64,000 bases of DNA from Herpetosiphon llansteffanensis (GCF_003205875.1 NZ_PUBZ01000091.1:1-64000), one strand, 5' to 3'; positions 27,452-35,752 are shown, numbered from the stretch's first letter. Made by a program: numbers and translations. The notes: generated by a model from the sequence alone, not told the origin.

Positions 27452-27859
27452 ACAAACCTCGCGCAATCGCTGAAGGTTCGCGAGTACGGTGTAAAATTGT
27501 AATGCTGCTGCTCACCGAACCAGTTAAGTAAATAGGATCTTTATTCTTTATTAATACGCTCGTTAATACAATCGCTCAAAATGTTCAAGTTTTGTCGTAC
27601 TTCTGTAAGGAGATATTTAGTACTTCTAGTCAAGTACTTTTATCCTTGAGAAAACTAAAATAGACTAGGCCAAAGCCTAGTCATTGTTTAGGACGTGCTC
27701 AATGGTTAATAGCACTCTAGGATTGAAGTACTAATATAAATCTGTCAGTAATGTGCTAGAAACGATTAATTGCATTATTTTTGCTATGGAGAGTAGCTAC
27801 AGATAGTAAAATGGATGTTCAAATGAGTCTATTAATATTCAATAATAATTAATTATTAT
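27452..27859. promoter_or_regulatory. AT-rich upstream region with repeated AGTACTT motif
   Basis: No gene seen in these 400 bases. The palindromic core AGTACT or its near copy GTACTT appears at about 27598, 27619, 27632 and 27727, upstream of the isoprenyl synthase-kinase operon. Spacings are irregular. They are candidate regulator sites only. Confidence 0.4.
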
Positions 27860-28045
27860 TTACTCGCTTGTGATTATTTTGCATAAAGAATGACATTTTA
27901 CCGCTGAATATGCTTGATTGAAATGTTTGGGGGCTGAATAGGCCAATTGATGGCCTAATTGTAGGCCAATTAACAATAAAAGCATACACAGACCAACCAA
28001 CAAAAGATTACCTTGGCGTTGCGATTTTCTGAGTGTTGCGTCCAT
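27860..28045 (-). CDS. Small single-pass membrane protein, 61 residues
   Basis: Begins 'MDATLRKSQRQGNLLLVG' with an AGGAG box six to seven bases upstream of 28045, then one hydrophobic helix (about residues 13-33) and a short polar tail with two cysteines ('KCHSLCK'). The positive N-terminus suggests the tail lies outside. No family recognised. It lies between DUF1003 and the isoprenyl synthase genes, all on the minus strand. Confidence 0.6.
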   Translation of the reverse strand: MDATLRKSQRQGNLLLVGLCMLLLLIGLQLGHQLAYSAPKHFNQAYSAVKCHSLCKIITSE

Positions 28046-28137
28046 CTGCTTGCTCCTAGGGTTCAATTGTGGCCTTTTGGGCTTGATAGTAGCAGTATGG
28101 CAAGCCAACATAACCGTAAAGTTAACGAGTAGCCCGC

Positions 28138-28674
28138 TTATTCAGCACGCTTGCGCAAAATTTCGTTGAGCAATTGAATTTGCTCTTGTTGTAATTGTAC
28201 GAGTTCGCGCCACTGCGCGTCGCGTAGATCATCAATTTTGTTATGCAGGCGCTGAATTTCCAATTCGGCCTTGAGGTTAATTTCGTAATCATGGGTTGCA
28301 TCAAGCCGATCTTTGGCAGCCTGCCTGCTTTGCGACATCATAATAATTGGGGCTTGCAGCGCTGCAACGCTCGATAAAACCAAGTTGAGCAAAATAAACG
28401 GATAGGGATCAAATGGTCGGGCCAAAAATAGCCCATTGATCAGCATCCAAGCCAATAATGCTGCTGAGAAGCCAATTAAGAATGGCCATGAGCCGCCAAA
28501 TGCCGCCATCCGATCAGCTATTCGATCGCCGAAACTTTGGGTTGCTTCAAATTGATGGTTGGTATTTTTGCTAATCGTTGGGTGTTCGATAAAATGTTTG
28601 ATTAATTCGCGTTCACGTTCGGCTAAGGCAGTTAATGCTGCATTTTGATCAGGATCAGGCATTTGGTCGGCCAT
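28138..28674 (-). CDS. DUF1003-domain membrane protein
   Basis: 178 residues. 'FGDRIADRMAAFGGSWPF' followed by two membrane helices (about residues 60-78 and 90-110) and 'NLVLSSVAALQAPIIMMSQ' is the DUF1003 signature; a coiled-coil C-terminus with many Glu/Gln follows. Function of the family is not established. Start at 28674 has an AGGAAA site. It is 22 bases after the STAS gene, so cotranscribed. Confidence 0.9.
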   Translation of the reverse strand: MADQMPDPDQNAALTALAERERELIKHFIEHPTISKNTNHQFEATQSFGDRIADRMAAFGGSWPFLIGFSAALLAWMLINGLFLARPFDPYPFILLNLVLSSVAALQAPIIMMSQSRQAAKDRLDATHDYEINLKAELEIQRLHNKIDDLRDAQWRELVQLQQEQIQLLNEILRKRAE

Positions 28675-28696
28675 AGTTTGGTTTCCTAGATAGTGG

Positions 28697-29512
28697 CTAT
28701 AAAGGCCGAATTGCAACGCCACTGCAAGCCAGCGCATATTCTAGGCCTGCTTGAAGATTGGCGCGGGTAATAATTTCGCTCAAATCAATACCCAAATGCA
28801 CCATGGTTTGGGCAATTTCGCTGCGAATTCCCACAATAATCACTTGCGCACCAAGCAAGCGGGCTGCATTCACCGTTTTAAGCAGATGATGTGCCACGCC
28901 AGTATCAATCAATGGCACTCCAGTCAGATCAAGAATGACCATTTGAGCCTTGAGATTGGTAATCTCTTCAAGCAGGCGCTCGATCATCTGCTGGGCACGG
29001 CTGCTATCAATGACCCCAATCAGCGGAACTGCCAAAATTTGCTTGTAGACGGGAATAATTGGCAAGGCCAGTTCGCTCAAAATTGCTTGTTGGCGGTCAA
29101 GTTGGCCAATTCGTGCTCGATCATAGCCGCGATACAAACCAGCCAGCCCCGATTGAATGACTTTTAGCGCTTGGCGCAACAGATCAATCTTATCGCTTGG
29201 CTGATCAAATTTTTCCATCAACATTTCAACGCCACGTTGATGCCAAAGCAAGACTAATTGCTCAAAATCGTCGATTGGCAAGCCTTGCATGGCGCGTTGG
29301 TAGGCCCCTTCTTCGAGGTGAGTGCGGTAAAAATGTGGCTCTGGTTCGTCCAAATCTAAGCCGAAGGCGTGGACAGTAATCAGCACCCGTTGGGTTAATT
29401 GCTGTTTCGTCAGCGGAATTTTGCGATAGCCTGGAATTTCCACTAATGCCCGATCAACTAATTGATGGCTCATGGATTCTTCCATGGCGATAAAAACACT
29501 TCCGAAGGACAT
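28697..29512 (-). CDS. STAS-domain protein, RsbR-like
   Basis: 271 residues. An N-terminal helical module (about 15-150) precedes a C-terminal STAS domain (about 155-265) with 'VIDSSRAQQMIERLLEEI' and 'MVILDLTGVPLIDTGVAHHLL', in which Asp-Thr replaces the usual phosphorylatable Ser/Thr context 'xDSS/T'. This is the RsbR/stressosome layout, so it may act in a partner-switching pathway. AGGAGC lies upstream of 29512. Neighbour is DUF1003. Confidence 0.85.
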   Translation of the reverse strand: MSFGSVFIAMEESMSHQLVDRALVEIPGYRKIPLTKQQLTQRVLITVHAFGLDLDEPEPHFYRTHLEEGAYQRAMQGLPIDDFEQLVLLWHQRGVEMLMEKFDQPSDKIDLLRQALKVIQSGLAGLYRGYDRARIGQLDRQQAILSELALPIIPVYKQILAVPLIGVIDSSRAQQMIERLLEEITNLKAQMVILDLTGVPLIDTGVAHHLLKTVNAARLLGAQVIIVGIRSEIAQTMVHLGIDLSEIITRANLQAGLEYALACSGVAIRPL

Positions 29513-29628
29513 AGTAGTGTGCTCCTAACCCACATGATCGCTGGTGGAATGAGCGTAGTGTTTTAGTAGGATGTGGCATTCGATAATACCATACAACCTT
29601 GGGCTAGCGTGCAATTTATAGGGACAGT

Positions 29629-30156
29629 ATGATGCAAAAAGTAATGCTTATTGGCAATGGCGGCGGCGGCAAAACAACCCTTGCCTATCAACTGGCGGCG
29701 CGGTATGATTTGCCGCTGCATGAGATCGATGCGCTGCAATTTCAGCCAGGCTGGGTTGCAACTCCCGCAACTGAGTTACGCCAAACGCTTGAGCACATTC
29801 ACCAGACCGAGCGTTGGCTGATCGACGGCTTTGGCCCATGGGATCAGATTGAAGCACGAGCACAGCTCGCCGATACAATCATTTTTGTTGATCATCCAAT
29901 TTGGGTGCATTTTTGGTGGGCCTGCGAGCGCCAGATTGCTGCGGCGCAGGGCAATCCACGGCTTGGTGGGCCGCCCGACTGCGATTTGCGCGACGTAACG
30001 AAGCGCATGTTCGAGACGATCTGGTGGGTGCATGAAAACTTGCGTCCCAAATTGGCGAGCCTGGTTGAGCACTATCAAACCAGCAAAAGCGTAGTTTGGA
30101 TTCGCTCGCCAGAAGCATTGGCTGACTATATGGCGCAGCTTCCGGCGAACGAATAA
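29629..30156 (+). CDS. P-loop kinase-like protein (adenylate kinase/FlaR-type)
   Basis: 175-residue P-loop protein with a Walker A of unusual glycine content, 'GNGGGGKTTLAYQLA' (residues about 9-23), 'LHEIDALQFQPGW' as nucleotide-monophosphate-kinase-like second motif and 'IIFVDHPIWVHFWW'. It matches the group annotated as DNA topology modulation protein/adenylate kinase-like ATPase. The biological substrate is unknown. Stand-alone gene. Confidence 0.85.
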   Translation: MMQKVMLIGNGGGGKTTLAYQLAARYDLPLHEIDALQFQPGWVATPATELRQTLEHIHQTERWLIDGFGPWDQIEARAQLADTIIFVDHPIWVHFWWACERQIAAAQGNPRLGGPPDCDLRDVTKRMFETIWWVHENLRPKLASLVEHYQTSKSVVWIRSPEALADYMAQLPANE

Positions 30157-30169
30157 AGAGATTCAGCCC

Positions 30170-30198
30170 TTGACAAATATTGCTAATTTTGCTATAGT
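30170..30198 (+). promoter_or_regulatory. Strong sigma-70 type promoter ahead of a short RNA and the RuvC-fold gene
   Basis: TTGACA (30170-30175), 17-base spacer, TATAGT (30193-30198). One of the best promoter matches in the window. It fires into a terminator only about 30 bases downstream. Confidence 0.75.
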
Positions 30199-30204
30199 CA
30201 TGTC

Positions 30205-30277
30205 AAACCTTCTCCTCTCTCTTCTCTCCCACAAGCGGCTCCATTTTGCGAGCCGTTTGTGGTTTTAGTCGTTTTTT
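30205..30277 (+). ncRNA. Candidate short CU-rich RNA with intrinsic terminator
   Basis: The promoter at 30170-30198 predicts a start near 30205. The transcript would begin with a run of about 20 C/T residues (30208-30230), then a 13-bp hairpin (30229-30262, one G-U pair) followed by TTTT and a second T6 run (30272-30277). A free pyrimidine-rich 5' end plus a terminator hairpin is the layout of small RNAs that pair with purine-rich ribosome sites. It could equally be an attenuator for the downstream gene. Confidence 0.5.
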
Positions 30278-30599
30278 AACCTCACGGTGAATTGATCAAT
30301 GCTCCCTTGGGTGAGTTATCGCCCCGCAACGAGGTAGCAAATTGCCTGATATTATCGATTGGTAGTAATCCTTTTGGTAAGGCTGGGCCATTACACTAGC
30401 ACTTGTCGGGAACCCAACCAAGACTAGTACTGAGGGATGTAATCGACTAAATATCCCCCTAATAGGTTAGCATCCAAGGATTAACCCTTTGGCGTATGGT
30501 TGGCACTGAGACTATTAAGCCAGAGCTATGTTTATTCCCGCATGGTCATAGCATTCACGCGACCTCCTGAACCGTTGTAGTACCTAAAGGAGCACCACG
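30278..30599 (+). promoter_or_regulatory. Long structured leader upstream of the RuvC-fold gene
   Basis: No reading frame but consecutive complementary segments: ATTACA-x-CTAG pairs with CTAGT...TGTAAT (about 30391-30444), GGTTA/TAACC around 30467-30487, CTTTGGC/GCCAGAG (30487-30525), GCTATG/CATAGC (30526-30553), and CTCCT (30564-30568) with the ribosome site AGGAG (30588-30592). GGGAT near 30434 can alternatively pair with ATCCC near 30453, which would break the first helix. This looks like a structured, possibly switching RNA; no known riboswitch class is recognised. Confidence 0.5.
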
Positions 30600-31112
30600 A
30601 TGATTCTTGCACTTGATATTTCAGCCGCCAATTTGGGGATGGTTGTCTTCGAGCGAGCAACTGCCCGCGTTGTTGAACATGCCCATTTTGACCTTGATGC
30701 CCGTCGTTGTACCCCCAAGCAACGAATTATCCTCGCAGTTCAATCATGCCAACAATGGTTGCGTGATTATCCTCAGCTGATCGAATGTGTGATTAACGCC
30801 CCAGTGCCCAAAACTCATCCAGCTGATTTGATTGCTTGCCAACGCATTGTGGGGGCCGTGATTGGGGTGATTTATGGCACAGGTCTGCCAGTAACCGAAA
30901 TCTCTCTAGCAACTGCCAAGCGTCAATTGATCGGCCATCAATACACCGATCGCACTAGCCTCATGCAGGCTGCTGCCATGTATTTTGATTCAGACTACAG
31001 CGAATACGAAGCTAGCGCTTTGGCCTTGATTGTGGGCTACAATCAAGAATTGTTCAAACGCAACAAGCAACAAGTGGCCGATATGCGTCATTTTGCCTTA
31101 CTTAAGGCTTAA
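30600..31112 (+). CDS. RuvC-fold (RNase H-like) protein, divergent
   Basis: 170-residue protein aligning by eye with the Holliday-junction resolvase RuvC: 'MILALDISAANLGMVVFE' (catalytic Asp5), 'CVINAPVP' where RuvC has a catalytic Glu in 'vIExp', 'QRIVGAVIGVIYGTGLPVTEIS', 'KRQLIGHQYTDR', and 'SEYEASALALIVGYN' where RuvC has the Asp pair. Thus the first Asp is kept while the Glu position holds Asn and the last acidic pair is changed, so either catalysis differs or the protein binds structured nucleic acid without cutting. AGGAG lies upstream. Its long structured leader is unusual. It overlaps the convergent lectin gene by four bases. Confidence 0.75.
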   Translation: MILALDISAANLGMVVFERATARVVEHAHFDLDARRCTPKQRIILAVQSCQQWLRDYPQLIECVINAPVPKTHPADLIACQRIVGAVIGVIYGTGLPVTEISLATAKRQLIGHQYTDRTSLMQAAAMYFDSDYSEYEASALALIVGYNQELFKRNKQQVADMRHFALLKA

Positions 31113-32131
31113 TTGGGTTTTTGAGCGATGGGGATAAAGATTTGAAGATCTTGCGGGCGACCATCGTCGATCCAACTTGTCCAAGCACTTGTCGCACTGT
31201 TGCGAAACGTTCGATAAAGTTTGCCATTGCTTGCATTGGCAATCACCATAGTTCCAGTATCAAGATAATGGGCAATCGCAACACCGGTGGCGGCTGAAGG
31301 CAATTCTGCCAACATACTAAAACTACTCCATCCGCCACTATCCCACGTGCGAATCCAAACAGCGCCAGCAGTATCGCTAAATGCACAGCTTAGGGCATTG
31401 GTCGCTTGGCGATGACAGCTGGTCTGATGCAACAAACTCGTGCTTGGCATGCCATCGTCCTGCCATGCACTCCACGTAGCTTCATAAAAGCGGCGGTAGG
31501 CGTGGCCATCGTTGCCAATCGCATACACCACGACATTATTTGTGCCATAATTGGCCGCAGCCAAGCCTTTGAAACTTCCGCCATTGATAAATTCCCCAAG
31601 GTCATCCCACCCAGTCCAACTTGTTCCATTCCACACTCTTTGCCATAAATGATTATCGCTTGCCCGAACAAAACAACTGATATTGCTAGCCGAGGATGAT
31701 GTGCAGCTTGTTTCGTAAATCTGCAATGCGCCAGGCCCAGCAAGGTTGAGCCACGTGCTCCAACTTGTGCCATTCCACGTGCGTTGATACAGATTAATGA
31801 AATTGCCTTGCCTGCCACTAACAAAAATATCGAGGGTTGTGCTGTCGCGAGCAATTGCACTTACGCCGCCACTTGGGTCAAGGCTGAATTGGCTTAATCC
31901 TAAGCCTTGCCAGTTGCCCCAGCCTGCACTACTTTGCCACGAACGTTGCCAAACTTGCTCATCGTCGCCAAGCACAAAGCAATCGATCCGTTCGCTACTT
32001 GGGGTGGCGCAACTGATCGAGCCACTTGGCGCAATCGTTAAATCCTGAGGGCTTGCAACAATCGGCGTAATTGGCTGCCCCAGCCCAAAACCAAGCAATC
32101 CAACTCCAATCAATAGCCAGCGTGTAATCAT
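31109..32131 (-). CDS. Exported PLL-like beta-propeller protein
   Basis: 340-residue secreted protein with an N-terminal signal (hydrophobic residues about 6-22). The body consists of about six or seven repeats of a 'WxxxSWSxWxxLG' kind ('RTWNGTSWSTWLNLAG', 'RVWNGTSWTGWDDLG', 'EATWSAWQDDG', 'SATSAWTSWIDDG'), spaced about 45-50 residues, as in PLL/tectonin-like lectin propellers. Paired cysteines in several repeats suggest disulfides. Likely surface glycan binding; ligand unknown. Start at 32131 has a perfect AGGAGG. Confidence 0.82.
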   Translation of the reverse strand: MITRWLLIGVGLLGFGLGQPITPIVASPQDLTIAPSGSISCATPSSERIDCFVLGDDEQVWQRSWQSSAGWGNWQGLGLSQFSLDPSGGVSAIARDSTTLDIFVSGRQGNFINLYQRTWNGTSWSTWLNLAGPGALQIYETSCTSSSASNISCFVRASDNHLWQRVWNGTSWTGWDDLGEFINGGSFKGLAAANYGTNNVVVYAIGNDGHAYRRFYEATWSAWQDDGMPSTSLLHQTSCHRQATNALSCAFSDTAGAVWIRTWDSGGWSSFSMLAELPSAATGVAIAHYLDTGTMVIANASNGKLYRTFRNSATSAWTSWIDDGRPQDLQIFIPIAQKPN

Positions 32132-32250
32132 CGTCAATCCTCCTATAACCAAGGTCAATCGATTAATTGGCAGCATAGCAATTTGGGGCTTGACACAATA
32201 TGCCAAAAATTGTCAAATAGGAGCGGTTCCAAAAAGATGCAGGAGTGTGT

Positions 32251-32844
32251 ATGAAGACTCAGCGCTTAGAGGCGTTCAGTGACGGCGTGCTCGCAATTAT
32301 TTTGACGATTATGGTGTTGGAGTTGAAGATTCCCCATGGGGATACCTGGGCTGATATTAAGCCCCTCGTGCCGATTTTGCTGTCGTATATGTTGAGTTTC
32401 GTCTACATCGGGATTTATTGGAACAATCATCACCATATGTTGCATGTGACCAAACGTACGACTGGCGCAATGTTATGGGCAAATTTACACTTGTTGTTTT
32501 GGCTCTCGCTGATTCCGTTCACCACTGGTTGGATGGGTGAAAATCACTTTGCGACGATTCCGACGGCGGCGTATGGATTTGTGATGTTGGGTTCGGGGGT
32601 TGCCTACTGGATTTTGCAACGCACGATTATTCGCAGCCAAGGCTCCAACTCAGCACTTGCCAAGCTGATTGGACCTGACCTTAAAGGCAAACTTTCGCCA
32701 TTGCTGTATACGTTGGCAATCGCGGGGGCGTTTATTCATCCAGCTATAGCGGGCTTTTTATATGTGGTGGTGGCGGCGATCTGGTTGTTGCCAGACCGCC
32801 GGATCGAGTTGCATCTCGCTGAGATTGAGCAAGACGAAGATTAA
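32251..32844 (+). CDS. TMEM175-family (DUF1211) potassium channel-like protein
   Basis: 197-residue six-helix membrane protein. The N-terminal 'RLEAFSDGVLAIILTIMVLE' carries the FSDG motif of helix 1 that defines bacterial TMEM175 channels, and 'YWNNHHHMLH' follows in helix 3. Bacterial members are single-repeat tetramers that leak potassium. AGGAG lies five bases before the start. It is convergent with the SDR gene with no gap. Confidence 0.9.
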   Translation: MKTQRLEAFSDGVLAIILTIMVLELKIPHGDTWADIKPLVPILLSYMLSFVYIGIYWNNHHHMLHVTKRTTGAMLWANLHLLFWLSLIPFTTGWMGENHFATIPTAAYGFVMLGSGVAYWILQRTIIRSQGSNSALAKLIGPDLKGKLSPLLYTLAIAGAFIHPAIAGFLYVVVAAIWLLPDRRIELHLAEIEQDED

Positions 32845-33741
32845 TTAAACAGCCACGGCTTGGTTGCGTAAGAGCATTGGTTGCATATTCATCATATCAA
32901 TCAAGCCTGCTTGCAGTGGCTCAAGCTGTTGGTTGAGTTCGTTGAGGCCTTGCGAGCCAGTGCCCATGCTAAATTTGCGTGGGCGCAGCTCGCTAGGCAA
33001 GCCCAAAATCTCGTGAATCTTATTACCAACATCAACTGGATTATCGGCATGCTCAAGCCCTGTTACGATGCCAGTGCTGATCGCTTGGGCATATTGGCCT
33101 GCCACGCCATATTCTGCATTCAAGTTTTGATTGGCGGCGGTCTGGATATTTGCGCCAAACTTGGTCGAATAACCACCTAATTGTAAAATCACGCTATCGA
33201 TGCCAAGCGCGGTCAGTTCATAGGCCATACCTTGGGCCAGATTTTCTTCGGCAGCTTTGCTTGCCCCATACGCTGCCAACAAGGGCACGACTATTTGGGT
33301 ACTGGTACTAGAGATTGTAAGCAAGAGGCCAGCTTGTTGTTGGCGCATCAAGGGCAACACCGCCTGCGTAACCCGAAAAGCCCCAAACACATTAATTTCA
33401 AACAATTGCTGCACTTGCTCGATGCTACAGGCCTCGGCCAAGCCTGCCAAACCAGCGCCAGCATTGTTGATCAAACAATCGAGGCGGCCAGCTTTGGACT
33501 GAATTGTGGCAATCGCTTGATCGACTGAAGCTTGATTGGTGACATCAAGCTCGATTGGCTCGATAGTTAAGCCGCGTTGGCTGGCAAAATCGCGTAATTC
33601 TTGCGCTGCTTGCGCATTTTTGGCATTAATTCCCCGCATCGAGGCGAAAACCGTATGGCCATGCTGGGCCAAGGTTTCAACGATTGCCCGACCTAACCCA
33701 CTGCTGCTACCAGTAACCAAAATTGTTTGAGCGGAAGTCAT
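32845..33741 (-). CDS. Short-chain dehydrogenase/reductase
   Basis: 298-residue SDR. Cofactor motif 'TGSSSGLGRAI' near residues 10-20, 'NNAGAG', and active site Ser ('TISSTSTQ'), Tyr-x3-Lys ('YGASKAA') are all present. Extension at the C-terminus is typical for the 'classical' subgroup acting on small carbonyls. Substrate unknown. Start at 33741 has AAGGA five bases upstream. Confidence 0.9.
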   Translation of the reverse strand: MTSAQTILVTGSSSGLGRAIVETLAQHGHTVFASMRGINAKNAQAAQELRDFASQRGLTIEPIELDVTNQASVDQAIATIQSKAGRLDCLINNAGAGLAGLAEACSIEQVQQLFEINVFGAFRVTQAVLPLMRQQQAGLLLTISSTSTQIVVPLLAAYGASKAAEENLAQGMAYELTALGIDSVILQLGGYSTKFGANIQTAANQNLNAEYGVAGQYAQAISTGIVTGLEHADNPVDVGNKIHEILGLPSELRPRKFSMGTGSQGLNELNQQLEPLQAGLIDMMNMQPMLLRNQAVAV

Positions 33742-33997
33742 AAAAATCCTTTCGATTTGTACACACTCTAAACTAGCTATATAGATTAATTTGCCACATA
33801 GAGAGAGCCAAGCAGCAGCCAAATCTGACACTTTTTGGTTGAGCTTACAACCTTGCTCGTCGATTGGGGTTATACGCCTAGCGTTTGCTTAGGACTTATA
33901 GACCTTGACAAGGGCTTTCGTCGTGTTGATAATGGCATATCAGCCCATTTGGTTTATCGTACTCGCTATTCTTTCTTTTTGTTCATGGAGGTTGCCC

Positions 33998-35032
33998 ATG
34001 GTTAAGCGTTTACCCCATCGAGGAGCAAGGTTGCGTCGATTAAGCTATGTCAATGTAATCTTGCTGCTGCTTCTCGCTGCTTGTAGCACCGGCCAAGCAA
34101 CCCCTACCCCAGCCCCCAAAGATTCGGTTAAGCTTCAGCTCAACTGGGTCTACGATTATTCTTCGGCAGGCTTTTTTGCCGCTGAAAAGAATGGACGTTT
34201 TAGCGAGCAAAATTTGAATGTCGAGTTGATTGCTGGTGGTTTTGATGATCAGGGCTATATCGATGGCACTGAACGCGTCAGTAGCGGCGCTGCTGATTTT
34301 GGGGTAGCCAGCGCCGATAGCGTGATTCAAGCCCGCGCCAATGGCAAACCAGTCGTTGGGATTGCCGTGCTAACCCAAAATAGCCCGCTGGCGATTCTTT
34401 CGTTGCCAGCAGCCAATATTCGCACTCCGCAAGATTTGGTGGGCAAAAAAGTTTTGGTTTCAGAAGGTGGCGCAACCCAACTGTACAACACCTTGCTCAC
34501 CGCCCAAGGCATTGATTTGGCTAGTGCTAAGCCCTTGCCACGCTTCGATTCGGGGATTGAGCAACTGATCAAAGGCGAGATTGATGCCTTGGTAGCCTGG
34601 AATATCAACGAAGCGATTGAATTAAGCGAACGTGGCTCGCCACCTTCAATCATGTTGCTCAGCGATTATGGCATCAATAGCTATGAACTGGTGCTGATTA
34701 CGACCGAGAAAATGGCGACCGAAAATCCCGATCTGGTTACGCGCTTTCTTAAGGCAACGTTTAAAGGCTGGAATGATGTGATTGCTAATCCCAATCAGGC
34801 TGTTGATTATGTGGTCAGCTACGATCCTAAACTTAATCGTGATGCGCAACTGCGGCGTTTGAACGAACTAACCAAATTGGTCAAGCCAGCGAATACCAAA
34901 GTTGGCGATATGCGGCCTGATCTGTGGTCATTTACCCATCAAATGTTGCAAACCCAAGGCGCGCTTGATGGCCCAATTGAGTTGGGTCGTGCCTACTCAA
35001 CCTTGTTCCTTGATGTGATTCCTGATCGTTAG
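33998..35032 (+). CDS. NMT1/THI5-type ABC transporter substrate-binding lipoprotein
   Basis: 344-residue extracytoplasmic binding protein. Signal with lipobox 'LLAACSTG' (Cys near residue 29), then the NMT1/THI5-like domain beginning 'VKLQLNWVYDYSSAGFFAAEKNG', with 'DFGVASADSVIQARANGKPVVGIA' typical of thiamine-precursor (ThiY) or sulfonate/nitrate binding proteins. No permease or ATPase gene is adjacent, so the partner transporter lies elsewhere. GGAGG precedes 33998. A strong terminator follows. Confidence 0.9.
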   Translation: MVKRLPHRGARLRRLSYVNVILLLLLAACSTGQATPTPAPKDSVKLQLNWVYDYSSAGFFAAEKNGRFSEQNLNVELIAGGFDDQGYIDGTERVSSGAADFGVASADSVIQARANGKPVVGIAVLTQNSPLAILSLPAANIRTPQDLVGKKVLVSEGGATQLYNTLLTAQGIDLASAKPLPRFDSGIEQLIKGEIDALVAWNINEAIELSERGSPPSIMLLSDYGINSYELVLITTEKMATENPDLVTRFLKATFKGWNDVIANPNQAVDYVVSYDPKLNRDAQLRRLNELTKLVKPANTKVGDMRPDLWSFTHQMLQTQGALDGPIELGRAYSTLFLDVIPDR

Positions 35033-35051
35033 AACCAAAACTCGCATAAAA

Positions 35052-35084
35052 CCCCCGATCGATATATATTCGATCGGGGGTTTT
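35052..35084 (+). terminator. Intrinsic terminator
   Basis: Perfect 10-bp stem CCCCCGATCG / CGATCGGGGG with a nine-base A/T loop, followed by TTTT; four A residues before and T residues after would extend the stem. Ends the binding-protein gene. Confidence 0.9.
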
Positions 35085-35242
35085 GCTTTGAGCAAGCTAT
35101 GTTAAAGAAGAACATAGAGCAAAGAGCATAGGAATTGGGGATTGGTTGTTGGGGGTTGGTTGTTGGGGAAAGTCAGAACAGAGAACATAGAGCATAGAAC
35201 AACGTGGATCAATTTATTAACGCAGAGACGCAGAGGAATAAG

Positions 35243-35630
35243 GCTATGGGCTAACGGACCATACTTCGTGCAATTCGTGCAATTCGTGGCGAAAAACGTT
35301 ATGGATCATTGGCTATTGAGACTATGAATCTGAGCCAATCTGTGCAATCTGTGGCAAACAACTCATGGCTATGGGCTAACGGACCATACTTCGTGCAATT
35401 CGTGCAATTCGTGGCGAAAAACGTTATGGATCATTGGCTATTGAGACCATGAATCTGAGCCAATCTGTGCAATCTGTGGCAAACAACTCATGGCTTTGGG
35501 CTATCGGAACATACTTCGTGCAATTCGTGCAATTCGTGGCGGAAAACGTTATGGGTCATTGGCTATTGAGACTATGAATCTGAGCCAATCTGTACAATCT
35601 GTGGCTGAAAACGTATGGCTATGGGCTATG
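35243..35630. repeat. Three tandem copies of a 125-bp intergenic unit
   Basis: The word 'atacttcgtgcaattcgtg' recurs at 35261, 35386 and 35511, exactly 125 bases apart, with near-identical intervening text ('gttatggatcattggctattgag', 'tgagccaatctgtgcaatctgtgg'). The unit is itself made of the dispersed repeat words. The third copy decays after about 35600. No gene is seen from 35085 to the tRNA-Lys promoter. Confidence 0.9.
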
Positions 35631-35709
35631 GGATTTTGGCTATGGGACTATAAATCTGAGTCAATCTTAGCTGATTTCATAAACTGGCCCCTGACCCTTT
35701 CGTTACAAT

Positions 35710-35738
35710 TTGACAAAAAAGCCCAAGCTCGGTATACT
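35710..35738 (+). promoter_or_regulatory. Promoter of tRNA-Lys
   Basis: TTGACA (35710-35715), 17-base spacer, TATACT (35733-35738), with the tRNA beginning about 15 bases later. Confidence 0.8.
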
Positions 35739-35752
35739 TGTAGACGCTGTTT

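Noticed and set aside
30278-30599. Group I intron, tmRNA, RNase P or known riboswitch upstream of the RuvC-fold gene
   Set aside because: None of the conserved core sequences for these RNAs could be recognised.
30600-31112. IS110, IscB or TnpB-type element
   Set aside because: The protein is too short, has no second domain, and no element ends or other copies were seen.
35243-35630. CRISPR array
   Set aside because: The repeat unit is 125 bases with no unique spacers; it is a plain tandem repeat. No CRISPR array or cas gene is present in the window.
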